This document shows, in pieces, positions 33,417-44,151 of a stretch of DNA of 64,000 nt. Where the stretch lies: NCBI RefSeq assembly GCF_000292345.1, contig NZ_ALOU01000016.1, positions 91,731-155,730 on the forward strand. The letters run 5' to 3'. How positions within the stretch are numbered: position 1 is the first letter of the stretch; each line of letters begins with the position of its first letter. Below the pieces are notes generated by a model. It did not search any database. It saw nothing but the letters and a program-made list of their open reading frames with translations, and was not told where the DNA came from. The position numbers and the translations under genes were made by a program. This stretch comes from Cupriavidus sp. BIS7. Its GTDB lineage: Bacteria; Pseudomonadota; Gammaproteobacteria; Burkholderiales; Burkholderiaceae.

Positions 33417-34310
33417 ATGGGTGCCTTCAACCGACGCAACAAGCGCGTCAATAATGGCAACGTGACGCACTTGCGTCCGTTCCGCCACAACCAGCTGCGC
33501 AACGATCCGGATTACGGTTCCGACGAGCACGATCTCGAGTACGTGCGTCCGCGCCGCCGCGGCATCTATCTGCTGCCCAACGCCTTTACCACTGCCGCAC
33601 TGTTCGCGGGCTTCTTCGCGATCGTGCAGGCGATGAACATGCGTTTCGACGTGGCGGCCATTGCGATCTTCGCGGCGATGGTGCTCGACGGCATGGATGG
33701 CCGAGTGGCTCGTATCACGAATACGCAGAGCGCATTCGGCGAGCAGTACGATTCGCTGTCGGACATGACTTCGTTCGGCGTGGCGCCGGCCCTTGTCATG
33801 TACGAATGGATCCTGCATGACCTGGGCAAATGGGGCTGGATCGCCGCCTTCGTCTACTGCACCTGTGCAGCGTTGCGCCTGGCGCGCTTCAACGCCAATA
33901 TCGGCGTGGTGGACAAGCGGTTCTTCCAGGGGCTGCCAAGCCCCGCCGCCGCAGCGCTGGTGGCTGGCTTTGTCTGGCTGGCAATCGACAACAAGCTGCC
34001 GGTCAAGGAGCTGTGGATGCCGTGGGTCGCGTTTGCGATCACGCTCTATGCGGGCCTGTCGATGGTGTCGAACGCACCGTTCTACAGCGGCAAGGCGCTG
34101 GACGTGCGCTATCGCGTGCCGTTCGGCATGATGGTGCTTGTGCTGGTGCTGTTCGTTGTGGTGTCGTCCGACCCGCCAGTCGCGCTGTTCGGCCTGTTCG
34201 TCGCGTATGCGATCTCGGGCTATCTGCTATGGGCCTGGCGTGCGCTGCACGGCCAACCCGCCGGTGTCAGCAAGACACGTGCGCCGGGAAATGGCTCAGG
34301 CGGCAACTGA
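33417..34310 (+). CDS. pssA: CDP-diacylglycerol--serine O-phosphatidyltransferase
   Basis: Membrane enzyme of 297 residues that forms phosphatidylserine from CDP-diacylglycerol and serine. The CDP-alcohol phosphotransferase signature is DGMDGRVARI...GEQYDSLSDM (about 85-112), with Asp residues that bind Mg and substrate. A polar, basic N-terminus of about 50 residues is followed by about eight hydrophobic segments. It pairs with psd for phosphatidylethanolamine synthesis and ends at a strong terminator. Confidence 0.94.
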   Translation: MGAFNRRNKRVNNGNVTHLRPFRHNQLRNDPDYGSDEHDLEYVRPRRRGIYLLPNAFTTAALFAGFFAIVQAMNMRFDVAAIAIFAAMVLDGMDGRVARITNTQSAFGEQYDSLSDMTSFGVAPALVMYEWILHDLGKWGWIAAFVYCTCAALRLARFNANIGVVDKRFFQGLPSPAAAALVAGFVWLAIDNKLPVKELWMPWVAFAITLYAGLSMVSNAPFYSGKALDVRYRVPFGMMVLVLVLFVVVSSDPPVALFGLFVAYAISGYLLWAWRALHGQPAGVSKTRAPGNGSGGN

Positions 34311-34323
34311 CCCTCGACAGGAA

Positions 34324-34354
34324 CAAAAGCGCTTTCGGGCGCTTTTGTTTTTTT
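34324..34354 (+). terminator. Rho-independent terminator of psd-pssA
   Basis: Nine-base stem (34324-34332 with 34339-34347), TTTCGG loop, followed by seven T residues (34348-34354), fourteen bases after the pssA stop. Confidence 0.9.
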
Positions 34355-34400
34355 GTATTGTCTTTGCGTAGCATGTTCCACCCACCCTAAGGAGAACGTC

Positions 34401-34901
34401 ATGGGTATGTTTGACTTCATCAAGGAAGCGGGAGAGAAGCTGTTCGGCAAGGGCGAGGCCAAGGCCGCACAGGATGCGGCCGCCGCGGACCCGTCTGACG
34501 ACAAGGTTGACGCTGCCAACCGCGCAGCAGGCGATGCCATCGAGGCTTATATCGCGCAGATGGGCCTCACGGCCACGGGCCTGACCATCACCGTTGACGG
34601 GTCGCAGGGCAAGGTCACGGTATTCGGCGTGGCGCCGGACCAGCCGACGCGCGAAAAGATCATCCTGTGCTGCGGCAATGTCGAGGGCGTGGAATCGGTC
34701 GAGGACAAGATGTCGGTCAACGTCGAATCGGACGAATCCCAGTGGCACACGGTGGTGAAGGGCGACACGCTGTGGGCGATCTCGCAAGCCGCCTACGGCA
34801 ACGGCGCGGTGTACAACAAGATCTTCGAGGCCAACCAGCCAATGCTGTCGAACCCAGACAAAATCTACCCCGGCCAGAAGCTGCGGATTCCGCCGCAGTA
34901 A
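34401..34901 (+). CDS. kbp: BON-LysM protein, Kbp/YgaU-like
   Basis: Protein of 166 residues with two domains: BON at about 41-110 (GLTITVDGSQGKVTVFGVAP) and LysM at about 115-164 (HTVVKGDTLWAISQAAYG to IYPGQKLRIP). This is the layout of E. coli Kbp (YgaU), a cytoplasmic K+-binding stress protein. No signal peptide is seen; the opening MGMFDFIKEAGEKLFGKGEA matches Kbp. ATG at 34401 has AAGGAG upstream. It is a single-gene unit between two terminators. Confidence 0.88.
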   Translation: MGMFDFIKEAGEKLFGKGEAKAAQDAAAADPSDDKVDAANRAAGDAIEAYIAQMGLTATGLTITVDGSQGKVTVFGVAPDQPTREKIILCCGNVEGVESVEDKMSVNVESDESQWHTVVKGDTLWAISQAAYGNGAVYNKIFEANQPMLSNPDKIYPGQKLRIPPQ

Positions 34902-34966
34902 TCCGCGGACAAATCTCCGGAATGGTGCTGTTGCGCGCGCGCGCCAAACCGGATATAGTCGTCAAC

Positions 34967-35047
34967 ATGATTTCGCGCCAGACCCTAACCGCCCGCACCA
35001 CCCTAGGTGGCCTACTAGGCCATCAGGTCGGGTCGCGCGCGCGCTAA
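34967..35047 (+). CDS. leuL: Leader peptide of leuA (attenuation), LeuL-like
   Basis: Short frame of 26 residues starting MISRQTLTARTTLGGLLGHQ. All four leucines are encoded by CTA, a codon that is very rare in neighbouring genes, three of them within LGGLL. It ends (TAA at 35045-35047) inside a 10-bp hairpin (35040-35049 with 35061-35070), and a terminator hairpin follows at 35091-35128 before leuA. This is the expected layout of leucine-dependent transcription attenuation. Translation is inferred; its Shine-Dalgarno is weak. Confidence 0.75.
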   Translation: MISRQTLTARTTLGGLLGHQVGSRAR

Positions 35048-35070
35048 GGGACACCAATCGCCTTAGCGCG
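35040..35070 (+). promoter_or_regulatory. Pause hairpin overlapping the leader stop codon
   Basis: CGCGCTAAGG (35040-35049) pairs exactly with CCTTAGCGCG (35061-35070). The leader peptide stop lies in the first arm, so a ribosome reaching the stop would break this stem, and one stalled at the CTA codons would not. Confidence 0.65.
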
Positions 35071-35090
35071 GAATCACCAGGATTCTTTCG

Positions 35091-35128
35091 AACGCCCCGG
35101 CCTGCATCGTTGCACGCCGGGGCGTTTT
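35091..35128 (+). terminator. Attenuator terminator upstream of leuA
   Basis: Eleven-base stem (35091-35101 with 35116-35126), 14-base loop, ending in TTTT (35125-35128), located 82 bases before the leuA start. The antiterminator partner cannot be settled by eye. Confidence 0.75.
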
Positions 35129-35209
35129 GCATTCTGACGCGATTACCCGGCGGCAAGATTGAGATCGGGACAGCAAGGCACAACAGGGCATAGCCCAGGA
35201 GCTCCACAA

Positions 35210-36751
35210 ATGTCTGACAAACTCATCATTTTCGACACCACCTTGCGTGACGGCGAGCAGTCCCCCGGCGCGTCCATGACCCGCGAAGAGAAGATTCGCA
35301 TTGCGCGCCAGCTGGAACGCCTGAAGGTCGACGTGATCGAAGCTGGCTTTGCCGCGAGCTCCAATGGCGATTTCGAAGCGATCCGCTCGATTGCCCAGGT
35401 AGTCAAGGATTCGACGATCTGCTCGCTGGCCCGCGCCAACGACAAGGACATCGCCCGCGCCGCAGAGGCGCTCAAGCCGGCCAACTCGTTCCGTATTCAC
35501 ACGTTCATTGCCACGTCGGCGCTGCACATGGAGAAGAAGCTGCGCATGACGCCGGACCAGGTGTACGAACAGGCTCGCCTGGCCGTGCGCTTTGCCCGTC
35601 AGTTCACGGATGACATCGAGTTCTCGCCGGAAGACGGCAGCCGTTCGGACATGGACTTCCTGTGCCGCGTGCTCGAAGGCGTGATCGCCGAGGGCGCGAC
35701 CACGATCAACCTGCCCGACACCGTGGGCTACGCCGTGCCGGAAGGTTATGCCGAACTGATCCGCTCGGTGCGCGAACGCATTCCGAACTCGGACAAGGCG
35801 ATCTGGTCGGTGCATTGCCACAATGACCTCGGCATGGCAGTGGCAAACTCGCTGGCCGCGGTAAAGCTTGGCGGCGCGCGCCAGGTCGAGTGCACGATCA
35901 ATGGTCTCGGCGAGCGTGCTGGCAATACGAGCCTGGAAGAAGTGGTGATGGCCGTGAAGACGCGCCGGGACTACTTCAACATGGATGTAGGCATCGACAC
36001 GACCCAGATTGTGCCGGCATCGAAGCTTGTCTCGCAGATCACCGGCTTCGTGGTGCAGCCGAACAAGGCCGTGGTGGGCGCCAATGCATTCGCCCACGCG
36101 TCGGGTATCCATCAGGACGGCGTGCTCAAGGCTCGTGACACCTACGAGATCATGCGTGCGGAGGATGTGGGCTGGACCGCCAACAAGATCGTGCTGGGCA
36201 AGCTCTCGGGCCGCAATGCATTCAAGCAGCGCCTGCAGGAACTGGGCGTCGAGCTTGAAAGCGAAGCCGAGGTCAATGCCGCATTCACGCGCTTCAAGGA
36301 ACTCGCCGACCAGAAGGCAGAGATTTTCGACGAAGACATCATGGCAATCGTCTCCGACGAAGAGCAGGAGAACGCCAACGAACACTACCGCTTCGTGTCG
36401 CTCTCGCAGCGCTCGGAAACCGGCGAGCGTCCGCATGCCCGCGTAGTGTTCAACATCGATGGTGCCGAGCAGACTGGCGAAGCAGAAGGCAATGGTCCGG
36501 TGGACGCCACGCTGCACGCGATCGAAGGCAAGGTCAACAGCGGCGCGGAACTGGTCCTGTATTCGGTGAACGCAATCACCGCCGGTACGCAGGCCCAGGG
36601 CGAAGTGACGGTTCGACTCTCCAGGGCCGGCCGTATCGTCAACGGCGTGGGTACCGACCCCGACATCGTCGCCGCTTCGGCCAAGGCCTACCTGGCCGCA
36701 CTGAACAAGCTGCACGACAAGGCCGTGCAGAAGATCAACCCGCAGATCTGA
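35210..36751 (+). CDS. leuA: 2-isopropylmalate synthase
   Basis: First committed enzyme of leucine synthesis, condensing 2-ketoisovalerate with acetyl-CoA; 513 residues. The HMGL-like TIM barrel begins [20 protein letters not shown] with the metal Asp, and [14 protein letters not shown] carries the His ligands. A C-terminal LeuA dimer (allosteric) domain from about 395 mediates leucine feedback. ATG at 35210 has AGGAG ten bases upstream. leuBCD are not in the window. Transcription is probably attenuated by the leader just upstream. Confidence 0.97.
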   Translation: MSDKLIIFDTTLRDGEQSPGASMTREEKIRIARQLERLKVDVIEAGFAASSNGDFEAIRSIAQVVKDSTICSLARANDKDIARAAEALKPANSFRIHTFIATSALHMEKKLRMTPDQVYEQARLAVRFARQFTDDIEFSPEDGSRSDMDFLCRVLEGVIAEGATTINLPDTVGYAVPEGYAELIRSVRERIPNSDKAIWSVHCHNDLGMAVANSLAAVKLGGARQVECTINGLGERAGNTSLEEVVMAVKTRRDYFNMDVGIDTTQIVPASKLVSQITGFVVQPNKAVVGANAFAHASGIHQDGVLKARDTYEIMRAEDVGWTANKIVLGKLSGRNAFKQRLQELGVELESEAEVNAAFTRFKELADQKAEIFDEDIMAIVSDEEQENANEHYRFVSLSQRSETGERPHARVVFNIDGAEQTGEAEGNGPVDATLHAIEGKVNSGAELVLYSVNAITAGTQAQGEVTVRLSRAGRIVNGVGTDPDIVAASAKAYLAALNKLHDKAVQKINPQI

Positions 36752-36803
36752 TCCCGAATCCTGCGATGCCGATGGCGGGGCTCACAAGGCCCTGACCGTC
36801 ATG

Positions 36804-36846
36804 AAACGCCCGCCAGTTGCGTGTATCCCGCAACGGCGGGCGTTTT
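36804..36846 (+). terminator. Rho-independent terminator of leuA
   Basis: AAACGCCCGCC (36804-36814) pairs with 36835-36845, with a further GTTGCG/CGCAAC stem inside and T residues at 36843-36846. It lies about 50 bases after the leuA stop. Confidence 0.85.
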
Positions 36847-37043
36847 GTCATGCTGGGGATGCGACACACGGCGGTGTCGCCACACCGATCGATCCGTGCG
36901 AATGTCACGCATCTTTTTCGAATTCGTCCCAATGCCGCGCGAAATTCGATCAATCCTGCGCCATCTGCGGCGATTCAAGTCCATTGCCGGCGCATGCGCA
37001 TCTGCCTTAACATCGCTCGCTTTGCGGGCAGATTGGAGCGGTG

Positions 37044-38327
37044 ATGGCCGGTATTCGACGGAACGGGTGGCGTGTCTGGGCAGCAGCCGCGCTTTTTTGC
37101 GTGACGGCAATTGCACAGGCGCAGGGGCAGGCTGGTGCGCCGATCCGGCTCGGGATGATCGATGGCCTGTCCGGGCCGTTTGCCAATGCGGGGGAGGCCG
37201 TGGTGCGCAACCTGCGCATCGCCATCGAGCGAATCAATGCGCGCGGCGGCGTCAGGACTGCCGACGGCCCGCGCCCGCTGGAACTGGTGACATTCGATAG
37301 CAAGGGCAATGTCGACGAAAGCCTGATCCAGTTTCGCAGCCTGATCGACAAGCGCATTCCGTTCGTACTGCAAGGCAATAGCTCTGCCGTGGCCAGCGCA
37401 CTGGTGGCGGCGGTCAACCGGCAAAACACGCGCCAGCCCGATGCCCGCGTGCTGTTCCTGAACTATTCGGCCGTCGACCCGACGCTGACCAATGAGAATT
37501 GCAGTTTCTGGCATTTCCGCTTCGATGCAAGCTCGGACATGCGCATGCAGGCGTTGACAGAGGCCATCCGCAGTGAACGCTCGGTGCGAAAGGTCTACCT
37601 GATCGACCAGGACTACAGCTTTGGCCACCAGGTAGCACGATCGGCGCGCGAAATGCTGGCGGCCAAGCGGCCCGATATCCAGATCGTCGGCGACGAATTC
37701 CATCCAATCGGCAAGATCAAGGACTTCGCACCGTATATCGCCAAGATCAAGGCCAGCGGTGCCGATGCGATCATCACCGGCAACTGGGGCAACGACCTGA
37801 CGCTGATGGTCAAGGCCGCGCGCGAGGGCGGGCTCAATGCGCGCTTCTATACGTTCTATGGCAACGGGCTGGGCGCGCCTGCGGCGATGGGCGATGCGGG
37901 CGTTGGTCGGGTTCTCGCCGTGGCCGAGTGGCACCCGAACGTTGGCGGCGCGGCATCCGACGCGTTCTACCAGTCGTTCCGGGCGCGCTACCCGGACCCG
38001 AAGGATGACTACGTGCACCTGCGCATGCAGATGATGGTGGAGATGCTGGCGAGAGCCATCGAGCAGGCCGGTTCCACCGACGCCGTGGCCGTGGCCTATG
38101 CGCTCGAAAACATGCGCTACACCAACGAGTTTCACGATGCCACGGTGCGCGCCGACGATCATCAGGTCCTGCAGCCGCTCTATGTGTCCGTCATGGCGAA
38201 GCAGGGCGGCGACGTACGGTTCGACAACGAAGGCTCGGGCTACGGCTTTCGTACCGTAAAAAAGCTCAAGACCGCGCAAACCACATTGCCAACCACGTGC
38301 CGCATGGAGCGCCCGCCACGCAATTGA
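37044..38327 (+). CDS. Branched-chain amino acid type ABC transporter substrate-binding protein
   Basis: Periplasmic binding protein of 427 residues (LivJ/Peripla_BP_6 family). A signal peptide (AAAALFCVTAIAQAQ) precedes the mature domain, IRLGMIDGLSGPFANAG, the usual first strand and ligand loop. The middle has KVYLIDQDYSFGHQVARS. Two closed lobes are expected. ATG at 37044 has GGAG upstream; GTG at 37041 is possible. No permease or ATPase gene is adjacent, so it is an orphan whose partners lie elsewhere. Ligand cannot be told: amino acids, amides or aromatic acids are all known in this family. Confidence 0.85.
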   Translation: MAGIRRNGWRVWAAAALFCVTAIAQAQGQAGAPIRLGMIDGLSGPFANAGEAVVRNLRIAIERINARGGVRTADGPRPLELVTFDSKGNVDESLIQFRSLIDKRIPFVLQGNSSAVASALVAAVNRQNTRQPDARVLFLNYSAVDPTLTNENCSFWHFRFDASSDMRMQALTEAIRSERSVRKVYLIDQDYSFGHQVARSAREMLAAKRPDIQIVGDEFHPIGKIKDFAPYIAKIKASGADAIITGNWGNDLTLMVKAAREGGLNARFYTFYGNGLGAPAAMGDAGVGRVLAVAEWHPNVGGAASDAFYQSFRARYPDPKDDYVHLRMQMMVEMLARAIEQAGSTDAVAVAYALENMRYTNEFHDATVRADDHQVLQPLYVSVMAKQGGDVRFDNEGSGYGFRTVKKLKTAQTTLPTTCRMERPPRN

Positions 38328-38370
38328 GGCAAGGTCACGGCCCGGGATTTCGCTGCGCGGAGGATTCGGC

Positions 38371-38376
38371 TATAAT
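38371..38376 (+). promoter_or_regulatory. -10 element of the rpsO promoter
   Basis: Consensus TATAAT lies 118 bases before the rpsO start. The -35 region (near 38348) is TTTCGC, a weak match. Confidence 0.6.
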
Positions 38377-38493
38377 GCGCGGCTGTCGTCCGAAGGCCAC
38401 CTGGCTGGCTGGCGACAGATGCCTCAAGTCATTCAGGCACGACGCAAGTGGCGCATCCCGCGCTGCAGCGTTCGCAAGTGAAAGGAAATCATC

Positions 38494-38757
38494 ATGGCAA
38501 TTGCCAACAAGTCCGAAGTCATCCAGAAGTTCGCCCGCGGCGCCAACGACACGGGTAGCCCCGAAGTCCAGGTTGCTCTGCTGACCACCCGCATCAACGA
38601 ACTGACCCCGCACTTCAAGGCCAACATGAAGGATCACCACAGCCGCCGCGGTCTGCTGCGCATGGTGAGCCGTCGTCGTCGCCTGCTGGACTACCTCAAG
38701 GCCAGCGACGCCGACCGTTACCGCGCCCTGATCGAAGCCCTGGGCCTGCGCAAGTAA
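38494..38757 (+). CDS. rpsO: 30S ribosomal protein S15
   Basis: Primary 16S rRNA-binding protein, 87 residues (typical length). The sequence has the family core [20 protein letters not shown] and [28 protein letters not shown] lies upstream of the ATG at a good distance. A 117-base leader follows the TATAAT; S15 autoregulation in the leader is known in other bacteria but no specific fold is called here. The rpsO-pnp order is the conserved one. Confidence 0.97.
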   Translation: MAIANKSEVIQKFARGANDTGSPEVQVALLTTRINELTPHFKANMKDHHSRRGLLRMVSRRRRLLDYLKASDADRYRALIEALGLRK

Positions 38758-38820
38758 GGTCTGCGGATGGCAGCACGAATCCTGCGAAAGTTGTACAAGC
38801 ACGATTTCACGTGAGGCCGC

Positions 38821-38860
38821 AATGCCTGCGTCAGCACCGCTGAGGCAGGCATTTTGCTTT
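38821..38860 (+). terminator. Terminator between rpsO and pnp
   Basis: AATGCCTGC (38821-38829) pairs with 38845-38853, with an inner CAGC/GCTG stem, and T-rich sequence follows (TTTGCTTTT). It probably ends part of the rpsO transcript; the rest may read into pnp. Confidence 0.75.
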
Positions 38861-39040
38861 TCTGGTCCGGCGTTTGATCGCGGGATTGGTACTTGATAGT
38901 GATGTTTGCTTCACTAAATGGCTGGGTGCTGGTACCCGGCACCGTTGCGCCATGTCGTGCGACGGAGTAAGTTACTTCGCTCTTTATCGCGCTCTCTAGC
39001 GCATTGACACCGGAGCCGGCGCCAAGGAATTGGGGTTTTG

Positions 39041-39103
39041 TGTCATTCCATCGCGTACTGCATCGTCCAGCACTGTCACGGATGGTGGCGCGATGGAATG
39101 GCA
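39041..39103 (+). promoter_or_regulatory. Long stem-loop in the pnp leader, candidate RNase III site
   Basis: Arms 39041-39055 and 39089-39103 form 15 continuous pairs including one G-U, with a 33-base loop, 119 bases upstream of pnp. In E. coli, RNase III cuts a pnp leader stem and PNPase then degrades the arm to repress itself; the layout here is similar. The remainder of the 465-base rpsO-pnp gap shows further GC-rich stems (39120-39165) and a TTGACA (39004-39009) without a good -10. Confidence 0.55.
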
Positions 39104-39222
39104 TAGCACTTCCCTGAGACTGCGAACCCGGGTGCCTCCGGCAGTTCGCCTGCCGCTGCAAGCGCAGGCGTCGCCGACCGTGCATGTGTACGGCCGGCAC
39201 GCATGAAATTCAAGGAACGCTC

Positions 39223-41388
<2,166 letters not shown>

Positions 41389-41424
41389 GCTGACGGTAAG
41401 CGCGGGGTAACCGCGTAGTACCCA

Positions 41425-41458
41425 AAAAAAGCGGCTGGCGATGTCCAGCCGCTTTTTT
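41425..41458 (+). terminator. Bidirectional-looking terminator after pnp
   Basis: Fourteen-pair stem (41425-41438 with 41445-41458) flanked by A6 and T6, so it can terminate in both directions. It separates pnp from the quinone oxidoreductase gene. Confidence 0.9.
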
Positions 41459-41555
41459 GTTTACACTGCCGGACAGTTTCTGAATCCGGGTTGCGCGCGG
41501 TACGCAGCTTCGCTGCCACGCGCGATGCAATGCGCGACATTAATGAGGAGTCATC

Positions 41556-42560
41556 ATGAAAGCCATCGAGATCCGTGAATACGGCGCCCCCGAAGTTCTG
41601 CAGGAAACGCAGCGTCCCGATCCGGAGCCGAAGGCCGGTGAGATCCTCATTCGTGTCGCCGCTTCCGGCATCAATCGTCCCGATGTGTTCCAGCGCACGG
41701 GCAACTATCCGGTGCCTCCCGGTGCTTCCGATTTGCCGGGGTTGGAGGTGGCGGGCGTGGTGGTTGGCGGCGACTTGTCGAATCCGGCAAATCGTTTCGG
41801 CCTGAAGCAGGGCGACCGTGTCTGTGCGCTGGTGCAGGGCGGCGGTTACGCTGAACTGTGCACGGCGCCGATCGAACAATGCCTGCCGGTGCCTGCGGGC
41901 CTGAGCGATATCGAGGCTGCCGCACTGCCCGAGACGTTCTTCACGGTGTGGAGCAACGTGTTCGACCGTGGGCAACTTGGCAAGGGGCCGCGCGGCGCAG
42001 CCGAAACGCTGCTGATCCAGGGTGGTTCAAGCGGCATCGGCACCACGGCCATTCAGATTGCAAAGGCAATGGGCTTCAAGGTGTTCGTGACTGCGGGCAG
42101 CGATGACAAGTGCAAGGCGTGCGAGGCATTGGGCGCCGATCGCGCGATCAACTACAAGACGCAGGACTTCGTGGCCGAGGTCAAGGCACTGACCGAGGGC
42201 AAGGGCGTCGACGTGATTCTCGACATGGTGGCGGGTTCCTATCTGGCGCGCGAACTGTCGTGCATCGCCGATGACGGCCGCATCGTGATCATCGCGCTGC
42301 TTGGTGGCGCCAAGGCGGAGATCCCGCTCGGCGATATCCTGCGTCGGCGCATCACGATCACGGGTTCGACGTTGCGTCCGCGTCCGGCGTCGTTCAAGGG
42401 TGCCATTGCAGCAGCGCTGCACCAGAATGTCTGGCCGCTGCTGGCATCGGGCAAGATCAAGCCGGTGATCCATACGGTGTTCCCGGCTGCACAGGCTGCA
42501 GACGCGCATCGGCTCATGGAATCGAGCGAGCATGTTGGCAAGATCGTCCTGACCTGGTGA
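41556..42560 (+). CDS. NAD(P)H:quinone oxidoreductase, PIG3 family (zinc-free MDR)
   Basis: Medium-chain dehydrogenase/reductase of 334 residues without zinc, similar to TP53I3/PIG3-type NADPH:quinone reductases. The N-terminal GroES-like domain reads RVAASGINRPDVFQRTGNYP; the nucleotide-binding domain has LLIQGGSSGIGTTAIQIAK (about 150-168), the AxxGxxG-like NADPH loop. Catalytic zinc ligands are absent. GAGGAG precedes the ATG. Between pnp and tpiA is the usual location in Burkholderiaceae. Exact quinone substrate is unknown. Confidence 0.9.
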   Translation: MKAIEIREYGAPEVLQETQRPDPEPKAGEILIRVAASGINRPDVFQRTGNYPVPPGASDLPGLEVAGVVVGGDLSNPANRFGLKQGDRVCALVQGGGYAELCTAPIEQCLPVPAGLSDIEAAALPETFFTVWSNVFDRGQLGKGPRGAAETLLIQGGSSGIGTTAIQIAKAMGFKVFVTAGSDDKCKACEALGADRAINYKTQDFVAEVKALTEGKGVDVILDMVAGSYLARELSCIADDGRIVIIALLGGAKAEIPLGDILRRRITITGSTLRPRPASFKGAIAAALHQNVWPLLASGKIKPVIHTVFPAAQAADAHRLMESSEHVGKIVLTW

Positions 42561-42679
42561 TTGGGCAGGCGCATCGCAGATTCTGACGTGCCTGACGTGC
42601 CGGTGGCCCTTTCAGTGGCGCTTCGATCGCTGGCCGTCTGCGTTTTCCGCCCGCGCTGGCGGTCCCCCTTGCGCCACGC

Positions 42680-42685
42680 TACAAT
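42680..42685 (+). promoter_or_regulatory. -10 element of the tpiA promoter
   Basis: TACAAT lies 28 bases before the GTG start of tpiA, with a poor -35. It is enclosed by a perfect 9-bp inverted repeat, GGTCCCCCT (42661-42669) and AGGGGGACC (42701-42709), the latter being the tpiA Shine-Dalgarno. Confidence 0.5.
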
Positions 42686-42712
42686 AGCGGGTTTGATTTG
42701 AGGGGGACCCTT

Positions 42713-43450
42713 GTGAGACAAAAGCTGGTCATCGGCAACTGGAAGATGCACGGCAGCCTGGCCGCCAATGCGGCCCTGTTGGAGGGCATCAAGGCCGCAC
42801 CCGCACGCGCGAAGCTGGCGGTCTGCGCGCCGTTCCCGTATCTCGCCCAGTGCCAGACGCTGCTGACAGGGTCTCAGATTGCCTGGGGCGCACAGGATGT
42901 GTCGGCCGAGGCGCGTGGCGCCTTCACCGGTGAGGTGGCGGCATCGATGCTCGGAGAGTTTGGCTGCGGCTACGTGCTGGTCGGTCACTCGGAGCGCCGC
43001 ACCTACCATGGCGAAACCGATGCGGCAGTGGCCACCAAGGCATTGCGCGCCCTGGAATTCGGCATCGTTCCGGTGGTGTGTGTCGGTGAAACACTGGCCG
43101 AGCGCGAAGCCGGTCAGACCGAGGCTGTCGTGGGCCGCCAGTTGCAGGTGGTGCTCGATGCGCTCTCTATCGAGCAACTTGGACACATTGTGCTTGCCTA
43201 TGAGCCCGTCTGGGCAATCGGCACGGGCAAAACCGCCACGAGCGCCCAGGCGCAGGAAGTGCATGCTGCGCTGCGTGCCCGCGTGGCTGCGAAGGACGCC
43301 GGCGTGGCGGCACGCATGGCCATTTTGTACGGCGGCAGCGTCAAGCCTGATAATGCCGTCGAGCTGTTTTCCATGTCCGATATCGACGGGGGGCTGATTG
43401 GTGGCGCCTCGCTGAAAGCGGATGATTTCCTCGCGATCGGCAACGCCTGA
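42713..43450 (+). CDS. tpiA: Triosephosphate isomerase
   Basis: TIM-barrel glycolytic enzyme of 245 residues that interconverts dihydroxyacetone phosphate and glyceraldehyde 3-phosphate. Catalytic residues are visible: Asn and Lys in GNWKMHG, His in VGHSERR, and Glu in [11 protein letters not shown]; the phosphate loop is GGSVKPDN. The GTG at 42713 is chosen with AGGGGG upstream by four to nine bases; the frame extends to a TTG at 42698 that overlaps this Shine-Dalgarno. secG follows 50 bases later. Confidence 0.95.
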   Translation: MRQKLVIGNWKMHGSLAANAALLEGIKAAPARAKLAVCAPFPYLAQCQTLLTGSQIAWGAQDVSAEARGAFTGEVAASMLGEFGCGYVLVGHSERRTYHGETDAAVATKALRALEFGIVPVVCVGETLAEREAGQTEAVVGRQLQVVLDALSIEQLGHIVLAYEPVWAIGTGKTATSAQAQEVHAALRARVAAKDAGVAARMAILYGGSVKPDNAVELFSMSDIDGGLIGGASLKADDFLAIGNA

Positions 43451-43500
43451 ATGCCGGATGCGACTGTCTGATCAGGCAAGTTCGAAACGAATTTAACCAA

Positions 43501-43869
43501 ATGGCAATCTTCAAGACTTTGTTGGTAATCGTGCAGGTTCTGTCCGCGCTCGGCGTGATCGGTCTTGTCCTGCTGCAGCACGGCAAAGGTGCCGATGTCG
43601 GTGCGGCGTTCGGATCGGGTGCCTCCGGCAGTCTGTTCGGTGCCTCGGGCTCGGCAAACTTCCTTTCTCGTACCACCGCTGTCCTGGCTGCACTGTTCTT
43701 CTGCAGCACGCTGGGTCTCACGCTGCTTGGCAACTACAAGCAGTCGGCATCGCTGGGTGTGATGGGCGCCGCGCAACAGCAGTCGGCCCCGGCCGCCGCC
43801 GCGCCGGCATCCGCCCCTGCTGCAGCCGCTGCGGCCTCGGCTCCGGCTGCGCCGGCAGTGCCCAAGTAA
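43501..43869 (+). CDS. secG: Protein translocase subunit SecG
   Basis: Small membrane subunit of the SecYEG translocon, 122 residues. Two transmembrane helices (about 3-24 and 54-75) flank the conserved cytoplasmic loop LLQHGKGADVGAAFGSGASG and GSANFLSRTTA. The C-terminal 40 residues are an Ala/Pro/Gln-rich tail common in Burkholderiaceae. The Shine-Dalgarno is weak. tpiA-secG-tRNA-Leu-nuo is the usual order. Confidence 0.95.
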   Translation: MAIFKTLLVIVQVLSALGVIGLVLLQHGKGADVGAAFGSGASGSLFGASGSANFLSRTTAVLAALFFCSTLGLTLLGNYKQSASLGVMGAAQQQSAPAAAAPASAPAAAAAASAPAAPAVPK

Positions 43870-43895
43870 TTGCAATAATTGAACAGTGTGTTCAT

Positions 43896-43943
43896 GGATT
43901 CCTGATTTTATTTGCAGTTGTGCATTGAACAAATCAGGAATCC
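43896..43943. repeat. Perfect 13-bp inverted repeat downstream of secG
   Basis: GGATTCCTGATTT (43896-43908) and its exact complement (43931-43943), with a 22-base loop. No T run follows. The right arm fills most of the spacer of the tRNA-Leu promoter. A smaller repeat TGAACA/TGTTCA (43880-43894) lies just before it. Confidence 0.75.
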
Positions 43944-43953
43944 TAGTTAGAAT
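43925..43953 (+). promoter_or_regulatory. Strong sigma-70 promoter for tRNA-Leu and perhaps nuo
   Basis: TTGAAC (43925-43930), exactly 17 bases, TAGAAT (43948-43953). Predicted start near 43960, about 107 bases upstream of the tRNA. No other good promoter is seen before nuoA. Confidence 0.7.
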
Positions 43954-44066
43954 GCAGGGCTTGAAACGATTCCCCAGCGACGGGGCGAAAGTCAGAGGAC
44001 ATACTCCTCGGCGGACGTTCCGGAGGGTGTAAAAACCCGGCGCAAGGCAACATTGTTTCTCCCCCA

Positions 44067-44151
44067 GCCGACGTGGTGAAATTGGTAGACACGCTATCTT
44101 GAGGGGGTAGTGGCGAAAGCTGTGCGAGTTCGAGTCTCGCCGTCGGCACCA
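44067..44151 (+). tRNA. tRNA-Leu, anticodon GAG
   Basis: Acceptor GCCGACG (44067-44073) pairs with CGTCGGC (44141-44147), followed by A and an encoded CCA. The anticodon stem CTATC/GGTAG (44094-44098 with 44106-44110) holds loop TTGAGGG with anticodon GAG at 44101-44103. The variable arm is long as in class II tRNAs, and the T-arm has GTTCGAGTC. It reads CUC and CUU. Confidence 0.95.

Noticed and set aside
35159..35209. Upstream ATG for leuA
   Set aside because: It lacks a good ribosome site, while ATG 35210 has AGGAG and the standard [11 protein letters not shown] start.
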